This document shows positions 8,955 through 18,006 of a stretch of 64,000 bases of DNA, one piece after another. Made by a program: the position numbers and the translations under genes. Numbering within the stretch: the first letter of the stretch is position 1; each line of letters starts with the position of its first letter. This stretch comes from Prochlorococcus sp. AG-388-A04 (GTDB lineage: Bacteria; Cyanobacteriota; Cyanobacteriia; PCC-6307; Cyanobiaceae), in assembly GCA_003279935.1 (NCBI GenBank), contig QCGL01000006.1, positions 22,001 through 86,000 of the forward strand, in the 5' to 3' direction. Below the pieces are notes generated by a model that saw nothing but the letters and a program-made list of their open reading frames with translations, ran no database searches and was not told where the DNA came from.

Positions 8955-10103
8955 TTAACCTATTAGTATTTGATTGATTTTTTTTATTCCCCCTTCTATA
9001 GATTTTGAGGGAATTCTAAATTTCATTAAAATCTTTGATGCTTTTTCTGAACGTTTTCCTAATTGGCACAATGTAAAAATTTCTTTTACTAAACTTTCTT
9101 GTTTAATAAATTCTAGGTGAGACTTTTGTTCGAGATTATTGATGGGTATAGATATCGAACCTTTTATAGAGCATTTATTAAACTCTTCTTTTTCTCTAAC
9201 ATCAATTAGAAGTATTTTATTTAATTTTGTTTTGTATAGAGTATTAAATTCTTCAGCGTTAATTTTCTTGATTTTAATATTATCTTGGCATTCTATATCT
9301 TTGTAAAAATCTCTAAATTGAGAAAGGTTTTTAATATTTTTATTTAACTTGTCAGATTTTAAATTTAAAGTTTTTATTTTCATATTTAGTAGATCAAAAA
9401 TCATAATCTTGCCGTCAAGAATCTCTCCTTTCTTTAGAATAATTTTTATTATCTCATTGACTTGTAAAATCCCTATAAGACCAGTTGAAACGCCCACAAC
9501 TCCAAACTCTTCACAGCTTGGAATATTATTTTCTACAGGCGATTCTGGTAGTAAGTCTCTTAAATTAGGACTCTTTTTATTTAGATTAAAGACACTTATT
9601 TGGCCCTCAAAACCCTGAACACTTCCAAAAACTAAAGCCTTTTTAAGAATTAAACAGGCATCGTTTATTAAATATCGAGTACCAAAGTTATCTGAACAAT
9701 CACAAATGATATCAAAGTCTTTAATGATTTTAATAACATTTTCGGAGTTTATTCTTTCACTAAACGTTAATACTTCAATATTAGGATTAAATCTTTTAAT
9801 TCTTTCTTGGGCAGAATTAATTTTTAAATTTCCAACCGTATTTGTTTCATGAATTATTTGTCTTTGTAGATTCGACTTCTCAACTTGATCATTATCAACT
9901 ATTCCAATTCTTCCTATTCCTGCAGCGGCAAGATAAAGTAAAACTGAAGAACCCAGCCCGCCTGCTCCAATACATAATACTGAACTATTTTTTAGTTTTA
10001 ATTGTCCTTTAAATCCTATTTCTTTTAATGTTAAATGCTTTTTGTATCTTTCCTTTTCATCTAAAGATAAGAAATCAGAATTTAGATCAGCTGATATTGT
10101 CAT
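8955..10103 (-). CDS. moeB: E1-like adenylyltransferase with C-terminal rhodanese domain (MoeB/ThiF family)
   Basis: Adenylates the C-terminal glycine of a ubiquitin-like sulfur carrier (MoaD, ThiS or similar) and probably passes sulfur to it through the fused rhodanese domain. The nucleotide-binding CIGAGGLGSSVLLYLAAAGIG is near residues 44-64, and the active-site region PSCEEFGVVGV keeps the MoeB-type cysteine. The C-terminal 100 residues form a rhodanese with LIDVREKEEF and the loop CQLGKRS. The two CxxC zinc pairs usual in MoeB are absent: PNLRDLLPESP stands where the first pair is expected. In a small genome the carrier may be ThiS-like rather than MoaD. The symbol follows common usage for this architecture. 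Confidence 0.82.
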   Translation of the reverse strand: MTISADLNSDFLSLDEKERYKKHLTLKEIGFKGQLKLKNSSVLCIGAGGLGSSVLLYLAAAGIGRIGIVDNDQVEKSNLQRQIIHETNTVGNLKINSAQERIKRFNPNIEVLTFSERINSENVIKIIKDFDIICDCSDNFGTRYLINDACLILKKALVFGSVQGFEGQISVFNLNKKSPNLRDLLPESPVENNIPSCEEFGVVGVSTGLIGILQVNEIIKIILKKGEILDGKIMIFDLLNMKIKTLNLKSDKLNKNIKNLSQFRDFYKDIECQDNIKIKKINAEEFNTLYKTKLNKILLIDVREKEEFNKCSIKGSISIPINNLEQKSHLEFIKQESLVKEIFTLCQLGKRSEKASKILMKFRIPSKSIEGGIKKINQILIG

Positions 10104-10179
10104 TTTTTATTACAAAGAATAATCTATGAAAATATAATAATTTAAATAATAATCTTAGTCTTTTTATTTTTTATGTTGA

Positions 10180-10268
10180 TGAAGTTTTTAAGTGTTTTTT
10201 GTTAGAACAAGATGATATTGTGAAGTTTTTATAAATAAAATTTTGGGCGAAATATCTTAAAACTTCAC
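10180..10268. repeat. Three copies of a GAAGTTTT element upstream of the CAAD gene
   Basis: TGAAGTTTTTA occurs at 10180-10190 and 10221-10231 as direct repeats. AAAACTTCAC at 10259-10268 is the exact inverted partner of GTGAAGTTTT at 10220-10229, so the last two can pair as a 10-bp stem with a 29-base loop. The group lies in the 286-base gap between moeB and the CAAD gene, 120-210 bases before its start. It could be a regulator-binding cluster or part of an untranslated RNA. No open frame longer than about ten codons fits the gap. Confidence 0.7.
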
Positions 10269-10389
10269 TATTATCAATACATATTGCAGAATACAAAATG
10301 TTTCGGTTCGGAATTATGCATAACAAAAAGGTAGTCAACAGACAATTTTTCCGATACCGTCTGGTTCATATATTAAGTTGACTGAATTC

Positions 10390-10755
10390 ATGAGTGATAA
10401 CACTCCTGAGTCAAATCAAGACTCCGGCTCCGAAACAAACTCAGAAAGTAAAAGCTTTTCAGAGAAGTATTCTGATGTAATGGGAAAAATCAATGAAACT
10501 CTTGGAACTATTGATTGGACCCAAATGGGAAAATATGGTAAAGCAGCAGGCATAATTGCTGTTGTAGTTATCGCTCAAATAATAATTAAAGTTATTATTG
10601 ACACGATTAATTTTTTCCCAATCCTACCTGGCCTATTAGAATTACTAGGGGTAGTGGTTGTAGGTCAATGGAGTTGGCAAAATCTCCGTACAAGTGAAAA
10701 TCGCGAAGCTGTTCTAGAAAAGGTTCAAAATCTCAAAAAAACATATTTAGGATAA
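10390..10755 (+). CDS. CAAD-domain (CURT1-like) thylakoid membrane protein
   Basis: A 121-residue membrane protein of the cyanobacterial CAAD family, related to the plant CURT1 proteins that shape thylakoid edges. The polar, serine- and glutamate-rich N-terminus is followed by an amphipathic stretch, two hydrophobic segments (GIIAVVVIAQIIIKVI and ILPGLLELLGVVVVGQW) and the typical SWQNLRTSENREAVLEKVQNLK tail. A TTG at 10378 would add four residues (MTEF); the ATG at 10390 is preferred because it gives the usual MSDN-like start, but no ribosome binding site decides this. It stands alone behind a structured leader and converges on the fructosamine-kinase gene. Confidence 0.85.
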   Translation: MSDNTPESNQDSGSETNSESKSFSEKYSDVMGKINETLGTIDWTQMGKYGKAAGIIAVVVIAQIIIKVIIDTINFFPILPGLLELLGVVVVGQWSWQNLRTSENREAVLEKVQNLKKTYLG

Positions 10756-10762
10756 AGTAAGT

Positions 10763-11641
10763 TTACATATTTAATATATTCCTGATGTAGCTTTGGACTT
10801 GATGACAATATGAACCACCAAACATATTGGCATGATTTAATATGTGGTAAAAATTATAAATAATAGTTCTTTTTTCAAAACCTTTTTTAATTGGAATAAT
10901 TTTATGATAATTTTCATAAAATTCATTTCGAAAATTACCAAATAATCTTGTCATAGCAATATCTACTTCGCAATCTGCCCACCAAGATGCAGGGTCAAAT
11001 ATTACACCTTTATTCATATTATTTACACCGATATTTCCCGCCCATAAATCACCATGAACAAGTGATTTCATTGGTTCATGGTCAAGTAGTACGGATTCGA
11101 TTTTTGACTTTATTTTATTTTTAATATCAATTTCTAAAAAATCTTTTTCAAAGATTGCTAATTGAGGTTCAATTCTTAAATTTATAAAACATGTAATCCA
11201 ATTCTTTTCCCATCCTTTTATTTGATTTGTGGTTCCAATATAACCATGAATCGGATATCCAAAACTTGGTTGATTAAATTTATTTGATTCAATGTGCATT
11301 TCTCCTAAACCTCTTCCTAATTTTTCCTGATCACTATTCTTCATATCGATCCATTCCAATAATAAAAGTTCTACATTATTAACCTCTAAGTAAGACATTA
11401 TTTTAGGAACTATTAAGTTTTCATAATTAATAAATTTTTGTAGATTTTTAAGGCAAGATTTTTCAAATTCTAGAAATCTTCCTTCTCTTGCATTTCTTTT
11501 AAGAAAGAATTTAGCATTTTTAAATTCTATTTGCCACGACTCATGAATATCTCCCCCAAAAACTTGTTTTATACTTTTTGGTGATCCTTCACCTAATTGA
11601 CAACAAATTTCGTTAAGTTCGATATGTGGTATTTTTTGCAT
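10763..11641 (-). CDS. Fructosamine/ketosamine-3-kinase family protein
   Basis: Predicted small-molecule kinase of the fructosamine kinase family, which phosphorylates sugar adducts on amines and so allows deglycation. The 292-residue length is usual. The kinase fold shows a lysine in AKFFLKRN (residues 43-50), the catalytic HGDLWAGNIG at 196-205 and the metal-binding FDPASWWADCEVDIAM from 215, with the family-specific WW. Its ATG and that of the CrtD-like gene are only four bases apart on opposite strands. The exact sugar substrate is not known. Confidence 0.83.
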   Translation of the reverse strand: MQKIPHIELNEICCQLGEGSPKSIKQVFGGDIHESWQIEFKNAKFFLKRNAREGRFLEFEKSCLKNLQKFINYENLIVPKIMSYLEVNNVELLLLEWIDMKNSDQEKLGRGLGEMHIESNKFNQPSFGYPIHGYIGTTNQIKGWEKNWITCFINLRIEPQLAIFEKDFLEIDIKNKIKSKIESVLLDHEPMKSLVHGDLWAGNIGVNNMNKGVIFDPASWWADCEVDIAMTRLFGNFRNEFYENYHKIIPIKKGFEKRTIIYNFYHILNHANMFGGSYCHQVQSYIRNILNM

Positions 11642-11645
11642 TTTA

Positions 11646-13151
11646 ATGTCAAGGACTGAAATTGTTGTTGTTGGTGCTGGTATAGCAGGGTTAACTTCCG
11701 CAGCAATTTTATCAAAATTAGGGCTTTCAGTGACTTTGATTGAGTCGCATACTCAATCTGGAGGTTGTGCAGGAACCTTTAAAAGAAAAAGATATATCTT
11801 TGATGTTGGAGCAACTCAAGTCGCCGGTTTGGAAGAAGGCGGAATACACTCTAAGATTTTTAAATTTTTAGATATTCCTCTTCCTGAAGCCTCCATCTTA
11901 AATCCAGCTTGCATAGTTGATTTAAAAGATGGCAGCAAGCCAATATCTATTTGGTATGACAAAAATGAATGGATTAAGGAGAGGGAGAAGCAGTTCCCAG
12001 GTAGTCGTCAATTTTGGCAAATTTGTAATTTAATTCATCAGAGTAATTGGACTTTTGCTAATAATAACCCTGTAATACCCGTCAAGAATTTTTGGGATTT
12101 TTCGCAACTTCTTAAAGCATTAGTGCCAACGAATTTAGTTACAGGAATATTGATTAAATCTACTATCTTTGATCTTTTACGTTTTTGTGGATTATCTAAT
12201 GATAAAAGATTAATTAAGTTTCTAAATTTGCAATTAAAACTTTATTCACAAGAAGATGTCTATAACACTGCAGCTCTATATGGTTCTACAGTGTTGCAAA
12301 TGTGTCAAAAACCACATGGTTTATGGCATTTAAAAAAATCAATGCAGGCTTTAAGTGATGCATTAGAAGATTCATTAAAAAAAAGGGGAGTTAATATTGT
12401 TTTCGGGCAAAAAGTAAATTCTATTAATTTTGATGATGTAAAAAAGAGTTGGAAAGTTTGTGCAACATCTAAGCTAGAGAAGATGGTTTACTTCGCCGAT
12501 GATGTAATTTATACACCTCCTCCACAATCTCTTTTGAAACATCTAGAAAATCCTCTAGATAATAATCATAATTATAAAAAAAGAATACAAAGTCTTCCTA
12601 ATCCAAGCGGTGCGCTGGTCTTTTATTCAGCTTTAAAAAAAGAACATATTAAAGTAATCTCTTCCAATCATTATCAGTTTGTTTCAAATGAATTAGGGTC
12701 ACTTTTTGTATCCATAAGTGAGGAGGGAGACGGAAGAGCTCCAAAAGGTGAGATTACCTTGATAGCCAGTCTTTTTACAAAAACAAACGTCTGGTTTAGT
12801 TTAGATAAATATGACTATATAAAGAAAAAAAAGGAGTATTTACAAAAAATATCAATGGTACTTGAAAAACAATTTGATATTGCGTCAGAAAATTGGCTTC
12901 ATAAGGAATTGGCTACCCCATTAGGATTTGAAAGGTGGACTAATAGGCCAAATGGGATAGTAGGTGGTCTAGGTCAAAATCCTGATATTTTTGGATTATT
13001 TGGGTTATCAAGTAGAACTCCTTTTAAAGGTTTATGGTTATGTGGCGATTCTATTTATCCTGGAGAAGGGACAGCAGGTGTTAGTCAGTCAGCAGTAATG
13101 GTTTCAAAGCAAATTTTAGCTTCTAAAGGAATTAATGATTTTTATTTATAA
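11646..13151 (+). CDS. crtD: CrtD/CrtISO-like FAD carotenoid oxidoreductase
   Basis: Flavoprotein of the phytoene desaturase / carotenoid isomerase family. The 501-residue protein starts with a dinucleotide-binding fold (VVVGAGIAGLTSAAILSKLG, residues 7-26) followed by SGGCAGTF and ends with LWLCGDSIYPGEGTAGVSQS, the second FAD contact. The length and the FDVGATQVAG segment suit the cyanobacterial CrtD group (C-3',4' desaturase-like), though annotation of such genes alternates between desaturase and isomerase and the substrate in Prochlorococcus is not settled. It converges on tyrA with a six-base gap. The symbol is given with moderate confidence. Confidence 0.75.
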   Translation: MSRTEIVVVGAGIAGLTSAAILSKLGLSVTLIESHTQSGGCAGTFKRKRYIFDVGATQVAGLEEGGIHSKIFKFLDIPLPEASILNPACIVDLKDGSKPISIWYDKNEWIKEREKQFPGSRQFWQICNLIHQSNWTFANNNPVIPVKNFWDFSQLLKALVPTNLVTGILIKSTIFDLLRFCGLSNDKRLIKFLNLQLKLYSQEDVYNTAALYGSTVLQMCQKPHGLWHLKKSMQALSDALEDSLKKRGVNIVFGQKVNSINFDDVKKSWKVCATSKLEKMVYFADDVIYTPPPQSLLKHLENPLDNNHNYKKRIQSLPNPSGALVFYSALKKEHIKVISSNHYQFVSNELGSLFVSISEEGDGRAPKGEITLIASLFTKTNVWFSLDKYDYIKKKKEYLQKISMVLEKQFDIASENWLHKELATPLGFERWTNRPNGIVGGLGQNPDIFGLFGLSSRTPFKGLWLCGDSIYPGEGTAGVSQSAVMVSKQILASKGINDFYL

Positions 13152-13157
13152 GATTTT

Positions 13158-13997
13158 TTAATTTGTAAAACTTGATCTTATTTCTATCGATTTTGTAAGT
13201 TTTTCAGATAACAATTCCCACTTATTGTTTTTGATTAGAGATTCGATTTCATTAATATTTTTTTTAAATTCTTTAATTGCTTTTAAGATATTCGTCTGAT
13301 TATTTATAGCCAAATCCAAACCTAAATTCGGATTACCACCTCCTACTCTTGTTGTATCCGCATATCCTGTAGCAGCAAGTCTTTGAGTTAGAGCCAACAG
13401 CGATTTATTTTTCTCTGCATTGGCAGTTTTTATTAATGAAGAAGCAACAAATATCGGTAAATGAGATATTAAAGAAACTGCTACATCATGATCTTTTGGT
13501 GATGCTTTATAAATCTTACATTGCATAGAAGTTATTAATTTACTTAGTGTTTTTAATGAATGTGAATTGGTTTTTGTAGTAGGAGTGATAATCCATTTTG
13601 CATTTTCTAATAAACTTTCGAAACCTGATTCAACTCCTTTTTCTTCTGTGCCTGCCATTGGATGTGAACCAATAAATAATGGATGTATTTCCCCCCATGT
13701 GTTAATTATTGGTTCTTTTATAGAACCGACATCGGTTACTATCGCATCTTTTGGAATCGCATTTATTAGATCGTTAGAGGGATGTATTAGATCTTTAATC
13801 GGTAATGCCAATATAATTAGAGAACATTCTTTTAGGATGCCTAAATCGCAACTAACAACGTTTGCAAGATTTCTCTCAATTGCCTTTTTTTTATTAAGAT
13901 TATTGTTCGTGACTCCGTAAATAGTGTGTTTTAATTTTTGGAGTTTTAATCCTATTGAACCACCAATAAGTCCTAGACCTACAATTCCAATATTCAT
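13158..13997 (-). CDS. tyrA: Prephenate/arogenate dehydrogenase
   Basis: Oxidative decarboxylation of arogenate or prephenate in tyrosine synthesis; cyanobacterial enzymes usually prefer arogenate and NADP. The 279-residue single-domain protein begins with the Rossmann motif GLGLIGGSIG (residues 7-16), followed by DVGSIKEPI and the GSHPMAGTEEKGVES segment, whose histidine is catalytic in the family. The middle helix region (ISHLPIFVASSLI and RVGGGNPNLGLDLAINN) fits. There is no ACT regulatory domain. A 92-base gap separates its start from the divergent DinG-like gene. Confidence 0.93.
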   Translation of the reverse strand: MNIGIVGLGLIGGSIGLKLQKLKHTIYGVTNNNLNKKKAIERNLANVVSCDLGILKECSLIILALPIKDLIHPSNDLINAIPKDAIVTDVGSIKEPIINTWGEIHPLFIGSHPMAGTEEKGVESGFESLLENAKWIITPTTKTNSHSLKTLSKLITSMQCKIYKASPKDHDVAVSLISHLPIFVASSLIKTANAEKNKSLLALTQRLAATGYADTTRVGGGNPNLGLDLAINNQTNILKAIKEFKKNINEIESLIKNNKWELLSEKLTKSIEIRSSFTN

Positions 13998-14089
13998 TGA
14001 TTTTTTTATTTGAGTTTTTTTTATATTGATACCAATTTTTTGTATATTAAGATCATGTTTTTTTAATTTGATATTATTAAAATTATATA

Positions 14090-15538
14090 ATGCTTGAAAT
14101 TTTAAGTCATCAGTACTTAAAAAGATTTATTAGATCCCATGAGACAGATTGGGATCATATTTATTCTTTCGGGAGAATAATTTCAAAGTGTCTTCAAACA
14201 AATCAAACTTATCTGATTAACTCAGAAATTTTTTCTACTAATATTTGGCTACCCGCTCTGTTGATTTCTTTATCTTTATACGAAGAAAATTCGACTTTTG
14301 TTTTATCTCAAGACAAAATAGAATTTTTAAAAAATAATTACTTAGGAGAATTAAAAAGTCTTGGGTTAAATTTTATTTTAGAAAATGATCAAATAATATT
14401 TTCAAATCATCGAGTTTGTTTTATCTCTCTGGAAAAACTGCTAGGTGATGGAAATATTTTTAATAATAGAAATCATCGCATTATTTTTTCTGGGATTGAA
14501 AATATAAAAGAAGATTTAAAAAAATATTTTAGAATTTCATTTTTGAAAAAAAATTGGTTTCATAAATTTGAACAATCATCATCTAAAAGTCAAAAGATAA
14601 TTAGTACGTACAACCTATTTAAAAAGAAGTTTTTCTTGAGAAAAGTTTTAGATAGTGGGATTATTTTTTTAGATAAAGAAGAAATAAATTTTTTTTCTAA
14701 TTTCTTTTTTGAAAACTCTTCATATTCTGATCAATTTTTGAGGGTAAGCAATGCTTTTTCTGCAGGTTGGGCATGCTGGGTAACTTTAGATGATATAAAT
14801 TTTGAGTGGAATTTTTATTTAGAACCTATAGATGAACTATCTCAGATAAAACATTTACTAATTAATAATAAATTTGTTTTTTTGTCAGCATTAAGAGAAG
14901 ATAATTTTTTTCAAAAGTATCTCAAGAAAGAAAGTTTAAACATTGATTTGGTAATGAACTTTAGGAGTAATTTTATTGAAAATAAAATCTTAGTATACGT
15001 TCCGCCTAGACAAATGCTTCCAAATAACCCAATGTTTTCAAAAAGTATTTTAGATAAGTCTAAAAAATTAATAATGTTCTCAAAAGGTCTGACTTTATTT
15101 TTATCTGATGACTTTGATTTGAAGCTTAAATTTGCTACAGAATTAGCCTCTATCTATGGAAAGCGAGTTTTGCTTGAGAATATTCCATTATTTAATAATG
15201 AAATTCTATGTGCTAGCTATACCTGGTGGATTAATAATTCTCATTGTATAAAAAGTCCAGAACAAATAATTATTCCATTACTACCAATCCCAAGCATTGA
15301 AGAGCCTATCAATGCATTGACTGTTTCTCATAAAAGAAATCTTTCTAAAGATTGGTTTCGAGAATTTTTACTTCCTGAGGCAATACAAAAATTAGAAAGG
15401 TCCATTTCACCTTTAAGAAAAAATGCTGGTAAATTAATAATTCTTGATGGAAGAGCACACAAAAGAAAATGGGGTAGATTAATTCTAAAAAGTATTCAAC
15501 CTTCAAAACAAATCAACTATATGCTTCCTTATGATTAG
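14090..15538 (+). CDS. Degenerate DinG-like helicase homolog
   Basis: A 482-residue protein whose last third resembles the DinG/XPD-type helicase C-terminus: IIPLLPIPSIEEPINALTV, WFREFLLPEAIQKLERSISP and IILDGRAHKRKWGRLIL correspond to the end of domain 2 in DinG. The N-terminal half lacks a recognisable Walker A (the region TYLINSEIFSTNIWL has no GxGKT) and I see no DEAH box or Fe-S cysteine cluster. It therefore probably does not hydrolyse ATP as a helicase. Composition is strongly lysine-, asparagine- and phenylalanine-rich. The next gene, DUF2839, follows by 27 bases. Confidence 0.7.
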   Translation: MLEILSHQYLKRFIRSHETDWDHIYSFGRIISKCLQTNQTYLINSEIFSTNIWLPALLISLSLYEENSTFVLSQDKIEFLKNNYLGELKSLGLNFILENDQIIFSNHRVCFISLEKLLGDGNIFNNRNHRIIFSGIENIKEDLKKYFRISFLKKNWFHKFEQSSSKSQKIISTYNLFKKKFFLRKVLDSGIIFLDKEEINFFSNFFFENSSYSDQFLRVSNAFSAGWACWVTLDDINFEWNFYLEPIDELSQIKHLLINNKFVFLSALREDNFFQKYLKKESLNIDLVMNFRSNFIENKILVYVPPRQMLPNNPMFSKSILDKSKKLIMFSKGLTLFLSDDFDLKLKFATELASIYGKRVLLENIPLFNNEILCASYTWWINNSHCIKSPEQIIIPLLPIPSIEEPINALTVSHKRNLSKDWFREFLLPEAIQKLERSISPLRKNAGKLIILDGRAHKRKWGRLILKSIQPSKQINYMLPYD

Positions 15539-15565
15539 GTTATTATTTAGGAAATATCTTTAAAT

Positions 15566-15811
15566 ATGGGAGAAGCAAAAAGGAGAAAATCATTAGGTCT
15601 TCCTCCTAAACAAAACAATACTAAATCTAAATCAGACGAATCACCTAGAATATTTGATTGGCTACCTCTTACTATTAATCAGAGAGACAGTTTAATGAAA
15701 TTAAGTATAAAAGCTAGTTGGTATGGAATTGGAGGTTTAGTTATCTTGTGGGTAATTGTTAGATTTATTGGACCAGCTGCAGGTTGGTGGACTCCAGCTG
15801 ATTCATTATGA
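15566..15811 (+). CDS. DUF2839 small membrane protein
   Basis: An 81-residue protein with the MGEAKRRKSLGLPPKQ start typical of the cyanobacterial DUF2839 family, a charged linker, and one hydrophobic segment (WYGIGGLVILWVIVRFIG, near residues 52-69) followed by a short GWWTPADSL tail. Probably a single-pass membrane protein; function unknown. It follows the DinG-like gene closely and its stop lies two bases from the end of the oppositely oriented recA. Confidence 0.82.
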   Translation: MGEAKRRKSLGLPPKQNNTKSKSDESPRIFDWLPLTINQRDSLMKLSIKASWYGIGGLVILWVIVRFIGPAAGWWTPADSL

Positions 15812-15813
15812 AT

Positions 15814-16926
15814 CTAAGCTATTTTCTTGATGTTATTAGCAATCACAGCATTTTTTGGATTATTATTTAATGCTTTCATCGAATTAGAACTTACTTCAGT
15901 ACCTTCTGTTAGTTTCGTTTTGACAATAGATTCTACTTTATTCTTTATTTCTAAGTTCTGATCCAACCAAATAATTGTGTTATCTCTTCCTTGTCCAATA
16001 TTTTCTCCTTCGTAACTATACCAAGCACCTCTCCTAATTATTATATTAGTCTCTTCTGCTAAATCTAATAAACATCCTGTCGTACTTATCCCTTTGCCGA
16101 ATAGTATATCAAATTCTGCAATTCTAAATGGAGGGGCTACTTTATTTTTTGCTACTTTTACCTTTGCTCTTATTCCATATTCTTCTGTACCTCTTTTAAG
16201 AGTCTGAATTCTCCTAATGTCAAGTCTTACTGAAGCATAAAACTTTAATGCATTACCTCCTGTAGTTGTCTCTGGATTTCCATATGTAACTCCGATTTTT
16301 AAGCGTAATTGATTGAGGAATATCACTGTACAGCCTGATTTACCAATATTCCCAGTTATTTTTCTCATTGCTTGACTCATTAGTCTTGCCTGGCTTCCTA
16401 TAACGTGATCTCCCATTTCACCTTCTATTTCTGCTCTAGGAGTTAATGCTGCTACTGAGTCAACAACAACAAGATCTACGGCAGTTGATCTTATGAGTTG
16501 ATCAACTATTTCTAAAGCCATTTCACCTGTATCTGGCTGCGAAACTAGTAAATTTTCGACATCTACTCCTAGAGAGGCGGCATAGACTGGATCTAAAGCA
16601 TGTTCAGCATCAACAAATGCTGCTATACCTCCATTTTTCTGTACTTCTGCTATTGCGTGAAGAGTTAGGGTTGTTTTTCCTGAACTTTCCGGCCCGTAAA
16701 CTTCAACCACTCTTCCCTTAGGATATCCTCCTCCTAATGCTAAGTCTAATGTAAGAGCTCCTGTAGATATTGTTTCCACTTTCATTCTGGAGGCATCTCC
16801 AAGCCTCATTATTGATCCTCTACCAAAGTTTCGTTCTATTTGTCCTAAGACTAGGTTTAATGCTTTGTTTTTCTCTTCAGATGAGGACTCTTTTGAATCC
16901 TTTTTTTTTCTTTCTTCCAAAGTCAT
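15814..16926 (-). CDS. recA: Recombinase RecA
   Basis: DNA strand-exchange ATPase and co-protease for LexA. The 370-residue protein has Walker A GPESSGKT at residues 78-85, the Walker [25 protein letters not shown] region, loop L1 with MSQAMRKI, and loop L2 [21 protein letters not shown] lysine/serine-rich N-terminal extension of about 20 residues precedes the usual start. The usual acidic tail is replaced by an asparagine- and lysine-rich one. A LexA-type palindrome lies about 82-95 bases upstream, so SOS control is likely. Confidence 0.98.
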   Translation of the reverse strand: MTLEERKKKDSKESSSEEKNKALNLVLGQIERNFGRGSIMRLGDASRMKVETISTGALTLDLALGGGYPKGRVVEVYGPESSGKTTLTLHAIAEVQKNGGIAAFVDAEHALDPVYAASLGVDVENLLVSQPDTGEMALEIVDQLIRSTAVDLVVVDSVAALTPRAEIEGEMGDHVIGSQARLMSQAMRKITGNIGKSGCTVIFLNQLRLKIGVTYGNPETTTGGNALKFYASVRLDIRRIQTLKRGTEEYGIRAKVKVAKNKVAPPFRIAEFDILFGKGISTTGCLLDLAEETNIIIRRGAWYSYEGENIGQGRDNTIIWLDQNLEIKNKVESIVKTKLTEGTEVSSNSMKALNNNPKNAVIANNIKKIA

Positions 16927-17007
16927 TTTTATTTATTGATAAGTTCTCATAATTATTTTTAAATCTATAATTTTTAAATAAATCTAAAATTAATAATTAC
17001 AATTCAT

Positions 17008-17021
17008 AGTACATGTGTACT
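17008..17021. promoter_or_regulatory. Candidate LexA (SOS) box upstream of recA
   Basis: AGTACATGTGTACT matches the cyanobacterial LexA consensus RGTACNNNDGTWCB exactly. It lies about 82 bases upstream of the recA start codon in the 109-base gap before the HAD gene, where a recA promoter is expected. The palindromic GTAC-N4-GTAC spacing is a feature of the known motif. Confidence 0.8.
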
Positions 17022-17035
17022 TTAGCCGAAGATAA

Positions 17036-17812
17036 CTAAATTGCAAGTAAATCTTCTAAACTTTTCAACTTTAATAATTTAATTTCATGCGGCAAATTAA
17101 GTCTATCTATATTTTTTAAATAGCCCCAATCAGCTAAGTAGCAAGGAATGTTACTTGTCACGGGGTTTTGCTTTATATCAAGAAGTGTATCTCTTCTATC
17201 TTCAATGAAGCCGATTATTTCATATTCTCTCCTGAGTTCTGAAATAATCTCAACTTTTGTTCCCGCTTCGTAGCCAAAAATTAATTCTGGGAAAATATTT
17301 AATTTTTCAAGAATTTTGCCTGCAAATATTTTTCCTTTCGTTGTTATGATTCCCGTCTTGACTTTTTCTTTCTTTAATTTTTCTATAAAAACTATAACTT
17401 CATAAAATGGGCGATGTAATCTGATCCAATCGTCAAAATCATTATCTATTTGATATTTTCTTGCTTTATCAAGACCTTTTTGTAAATCTTCAGCCACCCA
17501 ATAATTTTCTAATAAAACTTTCTGACAATTTTGATGATATTTATTTAGGAAATTGATTTTGTTTTGATTGGTTAGTGGATCTTCACTTTTGATAATTTGG
17601 TGGACAATGATTAACATCTCCCATCCATATTTAACCCAGGGCCTCATTTCTATGAAAGTATTTGAAATATGTTTGTAAAGATTTTGATCAATTAAGATTT
17701 TTGGAGAATTTATAAATTTTTCAAAAGCTAATAATGAACTGTGCCAGTATTCATTCATTCCATCAACAATAACCCCATCAAAATCAAATAGAAATAATTT
17801 ATGAGAGCTCAC
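17036..17812 (-). CDS. HAD-superfamily hydrolase
   Basis: Predicted phosphatase of the HAD superfamily, 258 residues. Motif I is FLFDFDGVIVDG near residues 7-18 (nucleophile DFD), motif II the TGIITTKG stretch, motif III a lysine just after it, and motif IV GFIEDRRDTLLDI with paired acids. A long helical cap lies between motifs I and II. The substrate cannot be predicted. It lies upstream of recA in the same direction, but the LexA box and gap between them suggest separate promoters. tRNA-Gln is 17 bases beyond its start. Confidence 0.82.
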   Translation of the reverse strand: MSSHKLFLFDFDGVIVDGMNEYWHSSLLAFEKFINSPKILIDQNLYKHISNTFIEMRPWVKYGWEMLIIVHQIIKSEDPLTNQNKINFLNKYHQNCQKVLLENYWVAEDLQKGLDKARKYQIDNDFDDWIRLHRPFYEVIVFIEKLKKEKVKTGIITTKGKIFAGKILEKLNIFPELIFGYEAGTKVEIISELRREYEIIGFIEDRRDTLLDIKQNPVTSNIPCYLADWGYLKNIDRLNLPHEIKLLKLKSLEDLLAI

Positions 17813-17829
17813 TCAACTAAGTTTTAGAA

Positions 17830-17901
17830 CTGGGCCGCTAGGATTCGAACCTAGGAATGTCGAGACCAAAACCCGATGCCTTACCACTTGGCGACGGCCC
17901 A
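17830..17901 (-). tRNA. tRNA-Gln (anticodon TTG)
   Basis: Minus-strand cloverleaf with acceptor stem TGGGCCG/CGGCCCA, a D-arm with AGTGGTAA loop, anticodon stem TCGGG/CTCGA with loop TTTTGGT giving TTG, and T-arm CTAGGTTCGAATCCTAG. Discriminator base G; CCA not encoded. Confidence 0.97.
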
Positions 17902-18006
17902 ATGAAATTTTATTTTAATACATTACTAGATTTTTTTCTATCAAAAATATAAATTTTTATTCTAGATTTTCTGAAATTGTTTTTTAATTTACTTAAGAAG
18001 GGGGGA

